From CBCXVS01 sp965178525 (GTDB lineage: Bacteria; Tectomicrobia; Entotheonellia; Entotheonellales; Entotheonellaceae): a stretch of 28,216 nt of DNA. Position numbers and translations under genes: made by a program. Below, piece after piece: positions 1 to 8,535 of this stretch. The notes below the pieces were generated by a model, which made no database searches, was not told where the DNA came from, and saw only the letters and a program-made list of their open reading frames with translations. The stretch's first letter is position 1; each line of letters opens with the position of its first letter. The DNA lies in NCBI GenBank assembly GCA_965178525.1, contig CBCXVS010000064.1, positions 1-28,216 of the forward strand. Direction: 5' to 3'.

Positions 1-12
1 CCAGCTGCCGGC

Positions 13-120
13 ACCATCAGAGAAAGGTGAGAAAGACGCTGGCTTGACTTGGAAAACGCCAGCGTCTTTCTCACCTTTCTCTGATGGTGAGAAAGACGCT
101 GGCGTTTTCCAAGTCAAGCC
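13..120. repeat. Nested inverted repeats (zig-zag palindrome)
   Basis: Positions 13-43 are a perfect 31-bp reverse complement of 58-88, with a 14-nt spacer at 44-57. Positions 86-120 are in turn a perfect 35-bp reverse complement of 41-75. The 18-bp unit GGTGAGAAAGACGCTGGC therefore appears three times in alternating orientation. As RNA or ssDNA this would form two mutually exclusive long hairpins. A fold-back pattern like this near the end of a piece is also typical of amplification chimeras (for example multiple displacement amplification), so its biological reality is uncertain. Confidence 0.9.
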
Positions 121-122
121 AG

Positions 123-308
123 TATCCCCGCTCGATGCATTGGCTCTCCGTGGCGCCATACCACTTCTGTCGAGCCCATGGACGCTTACGGATGAGGGAG
201 GACACTCGAGTGCATCATTGCACGCCAGCTATGGCTGCGGGCCTGACCGATCATATCCGGACCATTCGGGGTTGGCTGCTCACACTTGTCCTAGGGGGGC
301 AGGGATAA
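123..308 (+). pseudogene. C-terminal remnant of an IS transposase
   Basis: The plus-strand frame ending with TAA at 306-308 reads PYHFCRAHGRLR and then TPAMAAGLTDHIRTIRGWLL. This resembles the C-terminal 'YNFCRVH..LR..TPAMEAGLTDHVW' signature of IS1-like/ISNCY transposases, recalled from the family and not searched. There is no start and no catalytic domain: the frame runs back into the palindrome at 13-120. An insertion of about eight residues (REDTRVHH) separates the two conserved blocks, so the fragment looks decayed as well as truncated. The family assignment is tentative. Confidence 0.5.
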
Positions 309-437
309 TCGCAGGACACCACTTATTATGCTGTTTCGATGGAAAAAAGGACTGCGTATATATACAATAACATGCATCCTATGAATGCTTAGGGGTATCT
401 CCTCGTTGGCAAGGCGATCAAGACAAAGGGGGTTATT

Positions 438-1052
438 ATGTCTCAATTTACACAAAAAGATCTTAAAGACGCAATGAATCCGGTTGAAAAAATACCACAA
501 AAACCGCTGAAACTCGCTACAACACACGCCGAACGACAGCAAGCGCGCAGCGAGCCATCTGAACCTGAAGCAGAACAGCTCGACGAAGAAATCATATGGC
601 GTGAGGTTCAGATCATGTTGGACAAACTAAATGCGGCATATGTACCGATAGAATCCGAACTGCTGCAAAGGCTTGTAGAAGGAGTGGTTAAAAATATTAA
701 TCAAAAAGAATCAGTTTTTGCGATGTCTGCCATTATAGATATTGCTACTCTTATTCAACCCGACAATATAAAGAAAATAAGTTTAGAGCAACAGAATACT
801 GTCAAAGATGCTCTTTCCGATGCTAACTTTTTTGAAAAGATTGTAGAGGAATTAATCAACAACATTTCTCACATCAATCAAGGTATGACGTCCCGTACCC
901 AGCGTGTGGTTCAAGGCTTCGCTGCTCTCAGGACGGTTCACGATTATCTTCAAAATCGTGCTAAAAGGGCGCGTCAGGACATTGACAGTTATCGAGCTGA
1001 AAATCTTCCTAAAAAAGATTTGCCGCCACAGCCCCCGCGGCGGTTGTATTGA
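438..1052 (+). CDS. Hypothetical helical protein, 204 aa
   Basis: The ATG at 438 follows a good ribosome binding site (AAAGGGGG, 6 nt spacing). The protein is hydrophilic and mostly helical with no signal peptide or membrane segment. An acidic Glu-rich stretch lies around residues 37-52, and the tail is basic and Pro-rich (QPPRRLY). I do not recognise the family. Its AT-richer codon use compared with the ABC operon suggests separate origin. It stands alone: a transposase remnant lies upstream and IS copy C downstream. The good start and clean codon structure make it a likely real gene of unknown function. Confidence 0.7.
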   Translation: MSQFTQKDLKDAMNPVEKIPQKPLKLATTHAERQQARSEPSEPEAEQLDEEIIWREVQIMLDKLNAAYVPIESELLQRLVEGVVKNINQKESVFAMSAIIDIATLIQPDNIKKISLEQQNTVKDALSDANFFEKIVEELINNISHINQGMTSRTQRVVQGFAALRTVHDYLQNRAKRARQDIDSYRAENLPKKDLPPQPPRRLY

Positions 1053-1266
1053 GCTCTATCTTGTGTGTCGCATATCTTAAAGGAGGTCGTATTGCGGTCA
1101 CTGATGAAGGTTCCAATGAGAAAGAATGCGAGACATATACTTTTTTACTAGAGGTATGTCGGGATCATGGCAAACCCCGAAATACCCCTTGTCGAGTAAA
1201 GTGACGCGAGACTGTTGTCAGTGGCGTGCTTGCTAATCCGTATCTGAGGTGAAATGCTTCCCTACA
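1053..1266. other. Intergenic stretch, no clear gene
   Basis: AT-rich sequence between the 438-1052 gene and the end of the interrupted minus-strand gene. A short open frame (about 1065-1203, plus) reads KGGRIAVTDEGSNEKE in the middle, but it has no convincing start. It may be a gene remnant. I see no RNA gene or terminator. Confidence 0.4.
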
Positions 1267-1339
1267 TCAGCTACTCGTCGACAGCAGCCACGTGCGGAGC
1301 CATTCCAACGTCACTCCTGCAAGACCACACAGGAATATT

Positions 1340-2346
1340 AGAGTTGTTCCTCAATAGCATAAGATCAGGTTCCCTAGCCCAGCCCAGATGCCCACCGAAT
1401 CATCCTCAAANNNNNNNNNNNNNNNNNNNNNNNNNNNNNNNNNNNNNNNNNNNNNNNNNNNNNNNNNNNNNNNNNNNNNNNNNNNNNNNNNNNNNNNNNN
1501 NNNNNNNNNNNNNNNNNNNNNNNNNNNNNNNNNNNNNNNNNNNNNNNNNNNNNNNNNNNNNNNNNNNNNNNNNNNNNNNNNNNNNNNNNNNNNNNNNNNN
1601 NNNNNNNNNNNNNNNNNNNNNNNNNNNNNNNNNNNNNNNNNNNNNNNNNNNNNNNNNNNNNNNNNNNNNNNNNNNNNNNNNNNNNNNNNNNNNNNNNNNN
1701 NNNNNNNNNNNNNNNNNNNNNNNNNNNNNNNNNNNNNNNNNNNNNNNNNNNNNNNNNNNNNNNNNNNNNNNNNNNNNNNNNNNNNNNNNNNNNNNNNNNN
1801 NNNNNNNNNNNNNNNNNNNNNNNNNNNNNNNNNNNNNNNNNNNNNNNNNNNNNNNNNNNNNNNNNNNNNNNNNNNNNNNNNNNNNNNNNNNNNNNNNNNN
1901 NNNNNNNNNNNNNNNNNNNNNNNNNNNNNNNNNNNNNNNNNNNNNNNNNNNNNNNNNNNNNNNNNNNNNNNNNNNNNNNNNNNNNNNNNNNNNNNNNNNN
2001 NNNNNNNNNNNNNNNNNNNNNNNNNNNNNNNNNNNNNNNNNNNNNNNNNNNNNNNNNNNNNNNNNNNNNNNNNNNNNNNNNNNNNNNNNNNNNNNNNNNN
2101 NNNNNNNNNNNNNNNNNNNNNNNNNNNNNNNNNNNNNNNNNNNNNNNNNNNNNNNNNNNNNNNNNNNNNNCTGAGCCTGTTGATAGACGTGGCTGAAGGC
2201 GGGCAGCAAGAAGTCAAATTGCGTCTGAGACACACCGGTTAAGGCTTTCATCTGACGATCATCTCGGATAACCAATGACCTGGCTGGGCTCCCTCCATCG
2301 TTTGGGGGAGGATAGCCTACCTCATTAACTATTGGGGAACAACCCT
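1340..2346 (-). mobile_element. IS5-like insertion sequence, copy C (middle unsequenced)
   Basis: The ends match copies A and B: AGAGTTGTTCCTCAATAG at the left and the complement of AGGGTTGTTCCCCAATAG at the right, 18-bp terminal inverted repeats with two mismatches. It is flanked by ATT at 1337-1339 and 2347-2349, a 3-bp target duplication. Bases 1411-2170 are N. The total of 1007 bp equals the complete copies, so the gap was sized correctly. In the visible part one base differs from copy B (a silent change in an Arg codon near the transposase start). The element interrupts the 3' end of the 1267-2945 gene. Confidence 0.93.
1411..2170. other. Assembly gap (760 N)
   Basis: A run of N inside IS copy C. 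It is most likely a repeat-collapse gap; the missing sequence should equal the corresponding part of copy B (21578-22337). Confidence 0.95.
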
Positions 2347-3075
2347 ATTGTAGCTGGCACGGTGATAATCAACCATGGATTACTAGGAGCGGCGAGCCAA
2401 CCCATGACAGCACCGGTTGCCATAATCTTTATGGTTGCGGCTTCGAGATCCTTCACTTTGGCAATTTCTTTAGATAAGCTTGTAGAGCCAGCCTCGGAAT
2501 GTTCAGCGATGATGAGCTCAGAAACGAGCAGCTCCTCAGCGAACGAAAGTACCTGGGGAGAAACTATGTCGTTGCGGGACTCGCGAACGTCGCTTAGCTG
2601 CTCATCATAACGCCCTATAAAATCCACATTTGGGTCGTTACCCACGTGTCTCTGCCAATTCAGCATGACAGCAAGAGCAGAGGACAACTCCGATGTATGA
2701 TCGATCACGTGCAAGGGGTTCTCAAAAGCAGGGTTACCCGTCGATGCAAAGATAGGCCGTATTACTTGACTCGAAAAATGATCGGCCATCAGGCCGGGTG
2801 CGCCTATTTCCAAAGCCTCCTTCAACTGCGAGTCCCAGGCGGCGCGCTTCGTGAGCATAGAAACAGGAAGCGTTACCATCCGTGCAGAAAGACCAGTATC
2901 TATATCTGAAATCATCGTATCGTAGGTATGCATGAAATTAGGCATGGCTTTGCTCCTCACCTTCCTTTTCAACTTCGTCCTCAATGGCTTCAAAAAGCCA
3001 CGTATCCACGTATTTGAAAAGCCTTCACCACCCGATTTCTCTGCAATCCTCCCATTTTCTAAGCTACCACCAGGT

Positions 3076-3474
3076 CTATTCCGGCGGGAAAATACCTTCT
3101 TCGATCAACGCTACACGCAGAGTGACTCGGTAAGGAAGATTAATCGCGAGGACATCAACCGTTACTTTGCCAACAGATGTTTTGCCTACCAAAACTGGAC
3201 CATGCCATTCAAAGTGGTCCGTCCATCGATCCTTTCGAGGGTGGAAAAGCGGGACGTGTTGCCCCTCCAGATATCCCGCAATATTTGGCCCTTTGTGGGA
3301 GTTACATCGTTCACAGCTCAAAGCGAGATTGTCGGCGGTGCTCTGTCCTCCGTGTTTGATGGCGATGATGTGATCAATCTGAAACGGCAAGAGTGAAATA
3401 TCAGCAGGGATATAACAATACTCGCAGCGGCGGTTGGCGTGTCGCCAGACGAGTTGTTCAAGCCCTGCATCCAT
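3076..3474 (-). CDS. HNH endonuclease, 132 aa
   Basis: A single-domain HNH nuclease. The zinc-binding and catalytic elements are all visible: CEYC near residue 18, the FQIDHIIAIKHGG core with the catalytic His near 35, then NLALSCERCNSHKGPN with the second CxxC and the final HNH residues. The C-terminal half (PLFHPRKDRWTDHF and IEEGIFPPE) matches the usual 130-aa stand-alone HNH family, so the TAG stop looks authentic. GAGGA lies 5 nt before the ATG, only 7 nt after the stop of the 3482-3766 gene, so the two are co-transcribed and probably coupled. Stand-alone HNH proteins nick or cut DNA; the target here is unknown. Confidence 0.9.
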   Translation of the reverse strand: MDAGLEQLVWRHANRRCEYCYIPADISLLPFQIDHIIAIKHGGQSTADNLALSCERCNSHKGPNIAGYLEGQHVPLFHPRKDRWTDHFEWHGPVLVGKTSVGKVTVDVLAINLPYRVTLRVALIEEGIFPPE

Positions 3475-3481
3475 ACGATCC

Positions 3482-3766
3482 TCACGTCTGGTGTTCAGCT
3501 TGCTTGAGCGACAACCGGGCTTTGGATTGCATCAGTTCCAGCAGGCACGTGATGCGTTCATACTCGTCTAGCTCCGCGCGTTCTTCCAACGTGAGAGCAT
3601 CGGCACGAGCCTTTGCGGCAAGATCATTGACACGCTCCCGGTCAACCTGTGACAGTTGAAAGCTAAGGATCGAACGTGCCGCTTCAATCGATAAGTTACC
3701 CGCTTCGGGCTGGATGATTCGCATCAATATCTCTGCGCCTCGGTCGATTGTTGTTACCGGACTCAT
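3482..3766 (-). CDS. Small helical protein paired with HNH nuclease, 94 aa
   Basis: Starts at an ATG preceded by GGAGGAAATC. The protein is helical and charged, with the stretch NDLAAKARADALTLEERAEL and the ending LLELMQSKARLSLKQ. From memory, small proteins of this type often precede stand-alone HNH genes in cyanobacteria and other bacteria. The pairing suggests a partner or regulator, but its role is unproven. It is the first gene of a minus-strand set (this gene, HNH, the IS-interrupted membrane gene). The promoter should lie within 3767-3868. Confidence 0.8.
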   Translation of the reverse strand: MSPVTTIDRGAEILMRIIQPEAGNLSIEAARSILSFQLSQVDRERVNDLAAKARADALTLEERAELDEYERITCLLELMQSKARLSLKQAEHQT

Positions 3767-3868
3767 GATTTCCTCCGTCCTCGGTAAGGTAAACTTGAGC
3801 CGATTTTACCATAACTCAATAGAGCGTAACATATAGGGATATAGGGTGCGGAGGGCTGCGATCCTGCT

Positions 3869-4822
3869 CTAACGCTCTACGTCATAGTGAATGCGGGGAT
3901 CGAGCCAGGCGTAGAGGAGATCGACGATGAAATTGCTGAGGATAAAAATCAACGCCACGACGAGGACGAATCCTTGCACTTGCGGGTAATCTCGTCCGAC
4001 GATCGCGTTGATGCCGTAGCTGCCGAGTCCCGGCACGGCAAAAACCGTTTCGACCACGATGGCGCCGCCGATCAAAAAACCCAGTTCCAAGCCCAAGACC
4101 GTGGTGACCGGAATCATGGCGTTTTTGAGCGCATGCTTGATGATGACCCACCACAGGCTCAACCCTTTCGCCCGGGCCGTGGTGATGTATTCCAGGCGCA
4201 GGACTTCCAGCATGGTCGCCCTCAGGAGCCGAGTGACGATGGCGGCATGGGAAAACCCCAGCGTGAACGCGGGCATCAGCAGATGCAAGAGATGGTCCCA
4301 GATACCCTGTGTCAGGGGGGTCCAGCCGGAGGAAGGGAGCCAGCCCAGAACCACGGTAAAGAGCAAGATCAGCCCAATGCCCGAGAAAAATTCCGGCGAG
4401 GAGACACCTACCAGCGCGGTGGTCATGGCGCAATAGTCGGCCCAGGTGTACTGGCGCACGGCGGCGATGATGCCGGCGGGAAGCGCCACCAGGAGGGACA
4501 CCGCGAGACCGGCCAGGACCAGCTCGAGCGAGACCGGCAAGTACCACAGGATATCCCCCAGGACGCCGCGACCGCTCAGGATGGAGGCACCCCAATCGCC
4601 GCGCACCAGATGTTCGAGCCAGACCCCATACTGCACCAGGAGCGGGCGGTCGAGGCCATACTCTTGGCGTATCCGCACCGCGATGTCCTCATCGTACGCA
4701 TCGCCCAGCAGACTCAGCGTCGGATCACCGGGCAGGAGCCGCATCGCCATGAAGACGAGGAAGCTGATCCCGAGCACCGTGGGAATGAGCTGCAAAAGCC
4801 GTTTGCAGATATACGTGCGCAT
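3869..4822 (-). CDS. ABC transporter permease, DppB type (second copy)
   Basis: Integral membrane subunit of a peptide/nickel/opine-type ABC importer, 317 aa. It begins with MRTYICKRLLQLIPTVLGIS, the usual first helix of DppB proteins, followed by the GDP motif (LLPGDP) and six predicted helices. The EAA loop that contacts the ATPase is visible as YITTARAKGLSLWWVIIKHA. The end, LYAWLDPRIHYD, is the family C-terminus. It lies 25 bp after the DppC gene in the same operon. A second DppB paralogue sits at 5888-6862, so the operon carries two B-type permeases around one C-type. Confidence 0.93.
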   Translation of the reverse strand: MRTYICKRLLQLIPTVLGISFLVFMAMRLLPGDPTLSLLGDAYDEDIAVRIRQEYGLDRPLLVQYGVWLEHLVRGDWGASILSGRGVLGDILWYLPVSLELVLAGLAVSLLVALPAGIIAAVRQYTWADYCAMTTALVGVSSPEFFSGIGLILLFTVVLGWLPSSGWTPLTQGIWDHLLHLLMPAFTLGFSHAAIVTRLLRATMLEVLRLEYITTARAKGLSLWWVIIKHALKNAMIPVTTVLGLELGFLIGGAIVVETVFAVPGLGSYGINAIVGRDYPQVQGFVLVVALIFILSNFIVDLLYAWLDPRIHYDVER

Positions 4823-4847
4823 GCCGTCCCTGGACCCTGGTCGGAGG

Positions 4848-5774
4848 CTATTTCAGCCGCGGATCAAGGGCATCGCGCAGGCCATCACCGAAGAGGTTAA
4901 AGCCCAGCACGGTGAAGAAAATGGCAAAACCGGGACACAGAGCCAGCCAGGGATTGGCGTGAATCCAGGGCACGTTGGCCTTCAGATCCCAGCCCCAGCT
5001 CGGCGTCGGGGGCTGGGTCCCCACCCCCAGAAAGCTCAGGGAGGCCTCGACAATGATGGCCGTGGCAATACTCAGCGTGCTGGCCACGATGAGCGGCGCC
5101 ATGCAGTTCGGCAAGATGTGCCGTAACAGCACCTTGTAATCCCGCTGGCCTAGGGCCTGGCAGGCTTCGACGTACTCCTTCTCTTTCACCGAGAGCACGC
5201 TCCCCCGCACCAAGCGGGCATAGAAGGGGATGCGGACGATGCCAATCGCCGCGATCACCTTCATGCAGCCGATGATGCCCGCGGTGGGCGTAAACATCAC
5301 CATGATGAGAATGGCCAGCAGAATGACGGGGAAGGCCAGGATCAGTTCCATGATACGCATGATGATCGTGTCGAGTGCGCCCCCATAAAAGCCGGCGACA
5401 ATCCCCAGCGGCACGCCGATGAAAATGGCCAGCAGGACGGACGACAGCCCCACGGCCAGCGAAATACGGGTGCCATGGATGATGCGGCTCAGCATGTCAC
5501 GACCAAATTGGTCGGTCCCCAGCGGGTGCCGGCTGCCGGGGAAGTAAAACCTTTCGTCCGAATTATTGGCTGTCGGGCTGTAGGGCGCCAGGGCGTCGGC
5601 AAAGATGGCGACTACCACCAGGAGGATGACAAGCGCCAGGCCAAACAGCGCGGTCTTACTGCGTTTGAGCCGGCGGGCGGTTTGGGCGAAAAGCGATTCC
5701 GACTGCACGTGTACGACCGCAGGGGGCACCATTTCCCCCACCACCGCGATGGTGCCGAGTAACTGCTTTTTCAT
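4848..5774 (-). CDS. ABC transporter permease, DppC type
   Basis: C-type permease of the same importer class. I chose ATG 5774 (MKKQLLGTIAVVGE) because AAGGGGAG stands just upstream; a longer frame from 5861 lacks a site. The N-terminal cytoplasmic part (ARRLKRSKTALFGLALVI) leads into the first helix. The family motif HPLGTDQFGRDMLSR is present, as is the EAA loop (YVEACQALGQRDYKVLLRHI), and the end GDGLRDALDPRLK is canonical. Length is about 308 aa, normal for the family. It would pair with one of the two DppB proteins to form the membrane channel. Confidence 0.93.
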   Translation of the reverse strand: MKKQLLGTIAVVGEMVPPAVVHVQSESLFAQTARRLKRSKTALFGLALVILLVVVAIFADALAPYSPTANNSDERFYFPGSRHPLGTDQFGRDMLSRIIHGTRISLAVGLSSVLLAIFIGVPLGIVAGFYGGALDTIIMRIMELILAFPVILLAILIMVMFTPTAGIIGCMKVIAAIGIVRIPFYARLVRGSVLSVKEKEYVEACQALGQRDYKVLLRHILPNCMAPLIVASTLSIATAIIVEASLSFLGVGTQPPTPSWGWDLKANVPWIHANPWLALCPGFAIFFTVLGFNLFGDGLRDALDPRLK

Positions 5775-5887
5775 GGAATATGCTCCCCTTCCTTCCGTGA
5801 CCAGGCTCGCTTGATTAAGTTCCTGGGCATCATGACCTTTATATATTTTTCTAGAGGACATCTATCAAGGTCATTTTGCCTCAGGAC

Positions 5888-6862
5888 TTAGTTGTAGCGG
5901 ATGCGTGGGTCGAGGAACGAGTATGTGAGATCGACGATAAAGTTGATCACGACAAACGAGACGGCCACGAGCAGGGCAAAGCCCTGCACCTGCTGATAAT
6001 CACGCGCAATGATGGCTTCGATGCCATAGGTGCCCAAGCCGGGAATGGCAAACAGCGTCTCTACGATGATGGCGCCGCCGATCAGAAAGCCGATTTGCAG
6101 CCCCAGGACGGTGATGGTGGGAATGAGGGCGTTTTTCAGGGCGTGCTTGAGCACGACGATGTTCTCGCCCAGGCCCTTGGCGCGCGCCGTGGTGACGTAC
6201 TCCATGCGGACGATTTCCAACATGCTGGCGCGCAACAGCCGCGTCAGGATGGCCGCCCGTCCCACACCCAGGGCGATGGCCGGCATGATCACATGCTGCA
6301 GATTGCCCCAGAGGCTCGACTCACAGACGATCGAGGGGCAGGTACCCGGGAGGTACACCCAGCCCGAACTGGGGAGCAATCCCTTGAAGCCAAAGGAAAA
6401 GATCAGCAGCAGAATCACACCCAGAAAGAAATCCGGCACGGCGACACCCACCAGAGCCGAAGACATGGCGGTGTAATCGGACCACGTGTTCTGGCGCATC
6501 GCGGCAATAATGCCCGCCGGAATGGCAATGAGCAGCGCCACCACCATGGCCAGGACGACCAGTTCCACCGTAATGGGCAGGCGGATCAGCACATCCCTGA
6601 GGATGGAGCGGCCACTGAGAATCGACTCGCCCCAATCTCCCTGCACGAGTTTGCCAAGCCAGACCAGGTACTGCACGTACACGGGTTTGTCCAGGCCATA
6701 TTCCGCGCGCAGCCGGACGGCATCTTCCTCCTCATAGGCGTCACCCAGCAGGGCAATAATCGGATCCCCGGGGATGGCCTTCATCAAAGCGAACACCACC
6801 AGGGTAATCATCAGGATCGTCGGAATCATTTGTAGAATACGCTTGATGATATATTCCCGCAT
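5888..6862 (-). CDS. ABC transporter permease, DppB type (first copy)
   Basis: B-type permease of 324 aa. The start is ATG 6862 (MREYIIKRILQMIPTIL), preceded by GGAGGTGTCCG; a longer frame from a GTG at 6892 adds an unlikely Cys-rich stretch. It shows the AIPGDP motif, the EAA loop (YVTTARAKGLGENIVVLKHA) and the ending YSFLDPRIRYN. Compared with the 3869-4822 copy it has an extra Cys-containing periplasmic loop (YLPGTCPSIVCESSLWGN). It lies 35 bp after the substrate-binding protein gene 6898-8505, hence one operon. The 113-bp space before DppC may hold a secondary regulatory signal; I see no gene there. Confidence 0.93.
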   Translation of the reverse strand: MREYIIKRILQMIPTILMITLVVFALMKAIPGDPIIALLGDAYEEEDAVRLRAEYGLDKPVYVQYLVWLGKLVQGDWGESILSGRSILRDVLIRLPITVELVVLAMVVALLIAIPAGIIAAMRQNTWSDYTAMSSALVGVAVPDFFLGVILLLIFSFGFKGLLPSSGWVYLPGTCPSIVCESSLWGNLQHVIMPAIALGVGRAAILTRLLRASMLEIVRMEYVTTARAKGLGENIVVLKHALKNALIPTITVLGLQIGFLIGGAIIVETLFAIPGLGTYGIEAIIARDYQQVQGFALLVAVSFVVINFIVDLTYSFLDPRIRYN

Positions 6863-6897
6863 CGGACACCTCCAGCAGCACAGGGCCACCACCGCGG

Positions 6898-8505
6898 CTA
6901 CTTATCCAACCATACCGTGTTGTAATGCACTTCAAATTCCGCGTTGTAGACATAGCCCTTGACCCACGGCTGCGCCGCCTGGTGGAACGGCGACCCCGAG
7001 ACTGTATTCCAGTAGAGCTTGTCGGCCATGTACTCCTGCAGCTCTTTGGCAATCGCGGCGCGCTGCACCGAGTCCATCTCCGAGGCGTACTCGACGTATA
7101 ACTGATCGATCTTGGTGTCCGTGTGCCGCGATAAATTCCAGGTCGCGTCGCTTACCGACAGGTAGTTGTTGCCATCGATGGTCAGCAGGGCCGCGGCGTC
7201 TTCGACCAACAGATCGAATTCGCCGTCTCGGATGACCGTGGCCGACAAGGTGACCTTGTCCACCAGCTTGATGCTGACCGCCACCCCCAGGCGCTCCATC
7301 TGCTCCTTGATGACCGTGGCAATGACGTTGAACACTGATTTCTCGGTATCGGTCACGATCTCAAACTTCAGCGGATTCTGCGGACCATAGCCCGCTTCCG
7401 TCAGCAACGTTTTGGTCTTTTCCGGGTCATACGGACACATGTGATTGACGTCTACCGTCTCCATCACCCCTGGCGCAATCATCCCCACCCAAGGCGTGGC
7501 CTGTCCCTTGAAGGCAATTTTGACGATCTCTTCCCGGTTGATACCGTAACAACCCACGGCCTTGCGCACCCGGATATCCCCAAAGATCGGGTGGGGGACG
7601 CGCTTTTTGGACATGCGCTGTTCGCCGGGAGCGGGGTCGGTGACCTTCATGATCGCAATCATCGGGGTGGTCTCCGGGCCGGTCAGGAGCTGGGCGTCGG
7701 GATTCTGCGCTTTCAAGGTGTCCACGTGTTCCGGGCTAAAGGAGGTAATAAAGTCGATCTCCCCGGCCTTGAAGGCCGCCAGCTGCGTCACGGGGTCCTT
7801 GATGACGCGTACGATGACGCGGTCCAGGTAGGGTAGCCCAGGTTGGTGGTATTTCTCCCAGCGGTCCATGACCAAGTGGGTGTTGGGGATCCACTCCACC
7901 AGCTTGAAGGCCCCACAGCCCACCACCGCTTTGGGGTTGCCTTTTTTGCGCTCCTCAAGGCTGTATTTTTTCGTTGCCGTGGGCGAGTAGATCACCAAAC
8001 CGGTGCGATAGCCCGCGATCATATGCAGGAAAAAGGCGTAGGGCCGCTTCATATACACCCGCACCGTCAGCGGATCCACCACTTCCACGCGCTTCACGGG
8101 CTCGTAGAACCGCCGCATCCCGGACTTGATATCGGGGTCCATGATGCGCTCCATACTGAACTTGACTGCGGCGGCATCCACTTTGGTGCCGTCGTGGAAC
8201 ACGACATCATCGCGCAGGTAGAACGTGTAGGTTTTGCCATCGGGCGCGACGTCCCAGGAGGCGGCCGCATCTCCCACAAACTGTCGGTCCGGCGTAATAT
8301 TGACAAGCCCGCAGCTCATGTTCATGGCCACCCACATCATTTCATAGCCGGGCGCGGTATGAAAATCCAGATGGGAGACCTTGTTGCCATAGGCGACTCG
8401 GAGCGTCCCACCGCGTTTTGGTTCTGCGGCTAAGGCCGAGCCGGCCATGGACACGAACAGACTGACGACAACGACAATCCCAATGAACATACTGCTTCGA
8501 CGCAT
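6898..8505 (-). CDS. ABC transporter substrate-binding protein, family 5 (second copy)
   Basis: Periplasmic binding protein of 535 aa with a Sec signal peptide (basic MRRSSMF, then a hydrophobic core ending SALAAEPKRGG). There is no lipobox Cys. Family-5 features follow in order: PKRGGTLRVAYGN, the W/Y-rich 'FYLRDDVVFHDGTKV' segment near residue 95, AYRTGLV-type loops, and ALLTIDGNNYLS toward the C-terminus. Such proteins bind oligopeptides, opines or nickel; the ligand cannot be read here. AAGGAG precedes the ATG. It has the same length and the same layout as the upstream gene 8536-10143, so the pair is a tandem duplication. It ends with a TAG at the same place as its paralogue ends with TAA, so TAG acts as a true stop here. 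Confidence 0.95.
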   Translation of the reverse strand: MRRSSMFIGIVVVVSLFVSMAGSALAAEPKRGGTLRVAYGNKVSHLDFHTAPGYEMMWVAMNMSCGLVNITPDRQFVGDAAASWDVAPDGKTYTFYLRDDVVFHDGTKVDAAAVKFSMERIMDPDIKSGMRRFYEPVKRVEVVDPLTVRVYMKRPYAFFLHMIAGYRTGLVIYSPTATKKYSLEERKKGNPKAVVGCGAFKLVEWIPNTHLVMDRWEKYHQPGLPYLDRVIVRVIKDPVTQLAAFKAGEIDFITSFSPEHVDTLKAQNPDAQLLTGPETTPMIAIMKVTDPAPGEQRMSKKRVPHPIFGDIRVRKAVGCYGINREEIVKIAFKGQATPWVGMIAPGVMETVDVNHMCPYDPEKTKTLLTEAGYGPQNPLKFEIVTDTEKSVFNVIATVIKEQMERLGVAVSIKLVDKVTLSATVIRDGEFDLLVEDAAALLTIDGNNYLSVSDATWNLSRHTDTKIDQLYVEYASEMDSVQRAAIAKELQEYMADKLYWNTVSGSPFHQAAQPWVKGYVYNAEFEVHYNTVWLDK

Positions 8506-8535
8506 ACCCTGGGCTCCTTCTATCTCGCACCGCGG

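Larger units (their letters stand above)
1267..2945 (-). pseudogene. Unknown gene with C-terminal membrane segment, interrupted by IS copy C
   Basis: The start is chosen at ATG 2945 because GAGGAG lies 7 nt before it; TTG codons upstream at 2993 and 2984 lack a site. The present frame runs into the IS end and stops at 2325, its last residues (GLFPNS) coming from the element. Removing the IS and one copy of the ATT duplication rejoins 2347 to 1336 in frame. The ancestral C-terminus then continues as IFLCGLAGVTLEWLRTWLL and ends with a native TGA at 1267-1269, giving 222 aa. The restored tail plus the preceding PWLIITVPAT makes one or two membrane helices, behind a soluble, partly charged N-terminal region. 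I do not recognise the family. It is third in line after the helical protein and HNH nuclease. Confidence 0.7.

Noticed and set aside
44..370. Plus-strand frame starting in the palindrome
   Set aside because: Its N-terminus is translated palindrome and it overlaps the transposase remnant in another frame.
1254..2275. Long open frames across the 760-N gap
   Set aside because: They consist almost wholly of N and exist only because N has no stop codons; the region is IS copy C.
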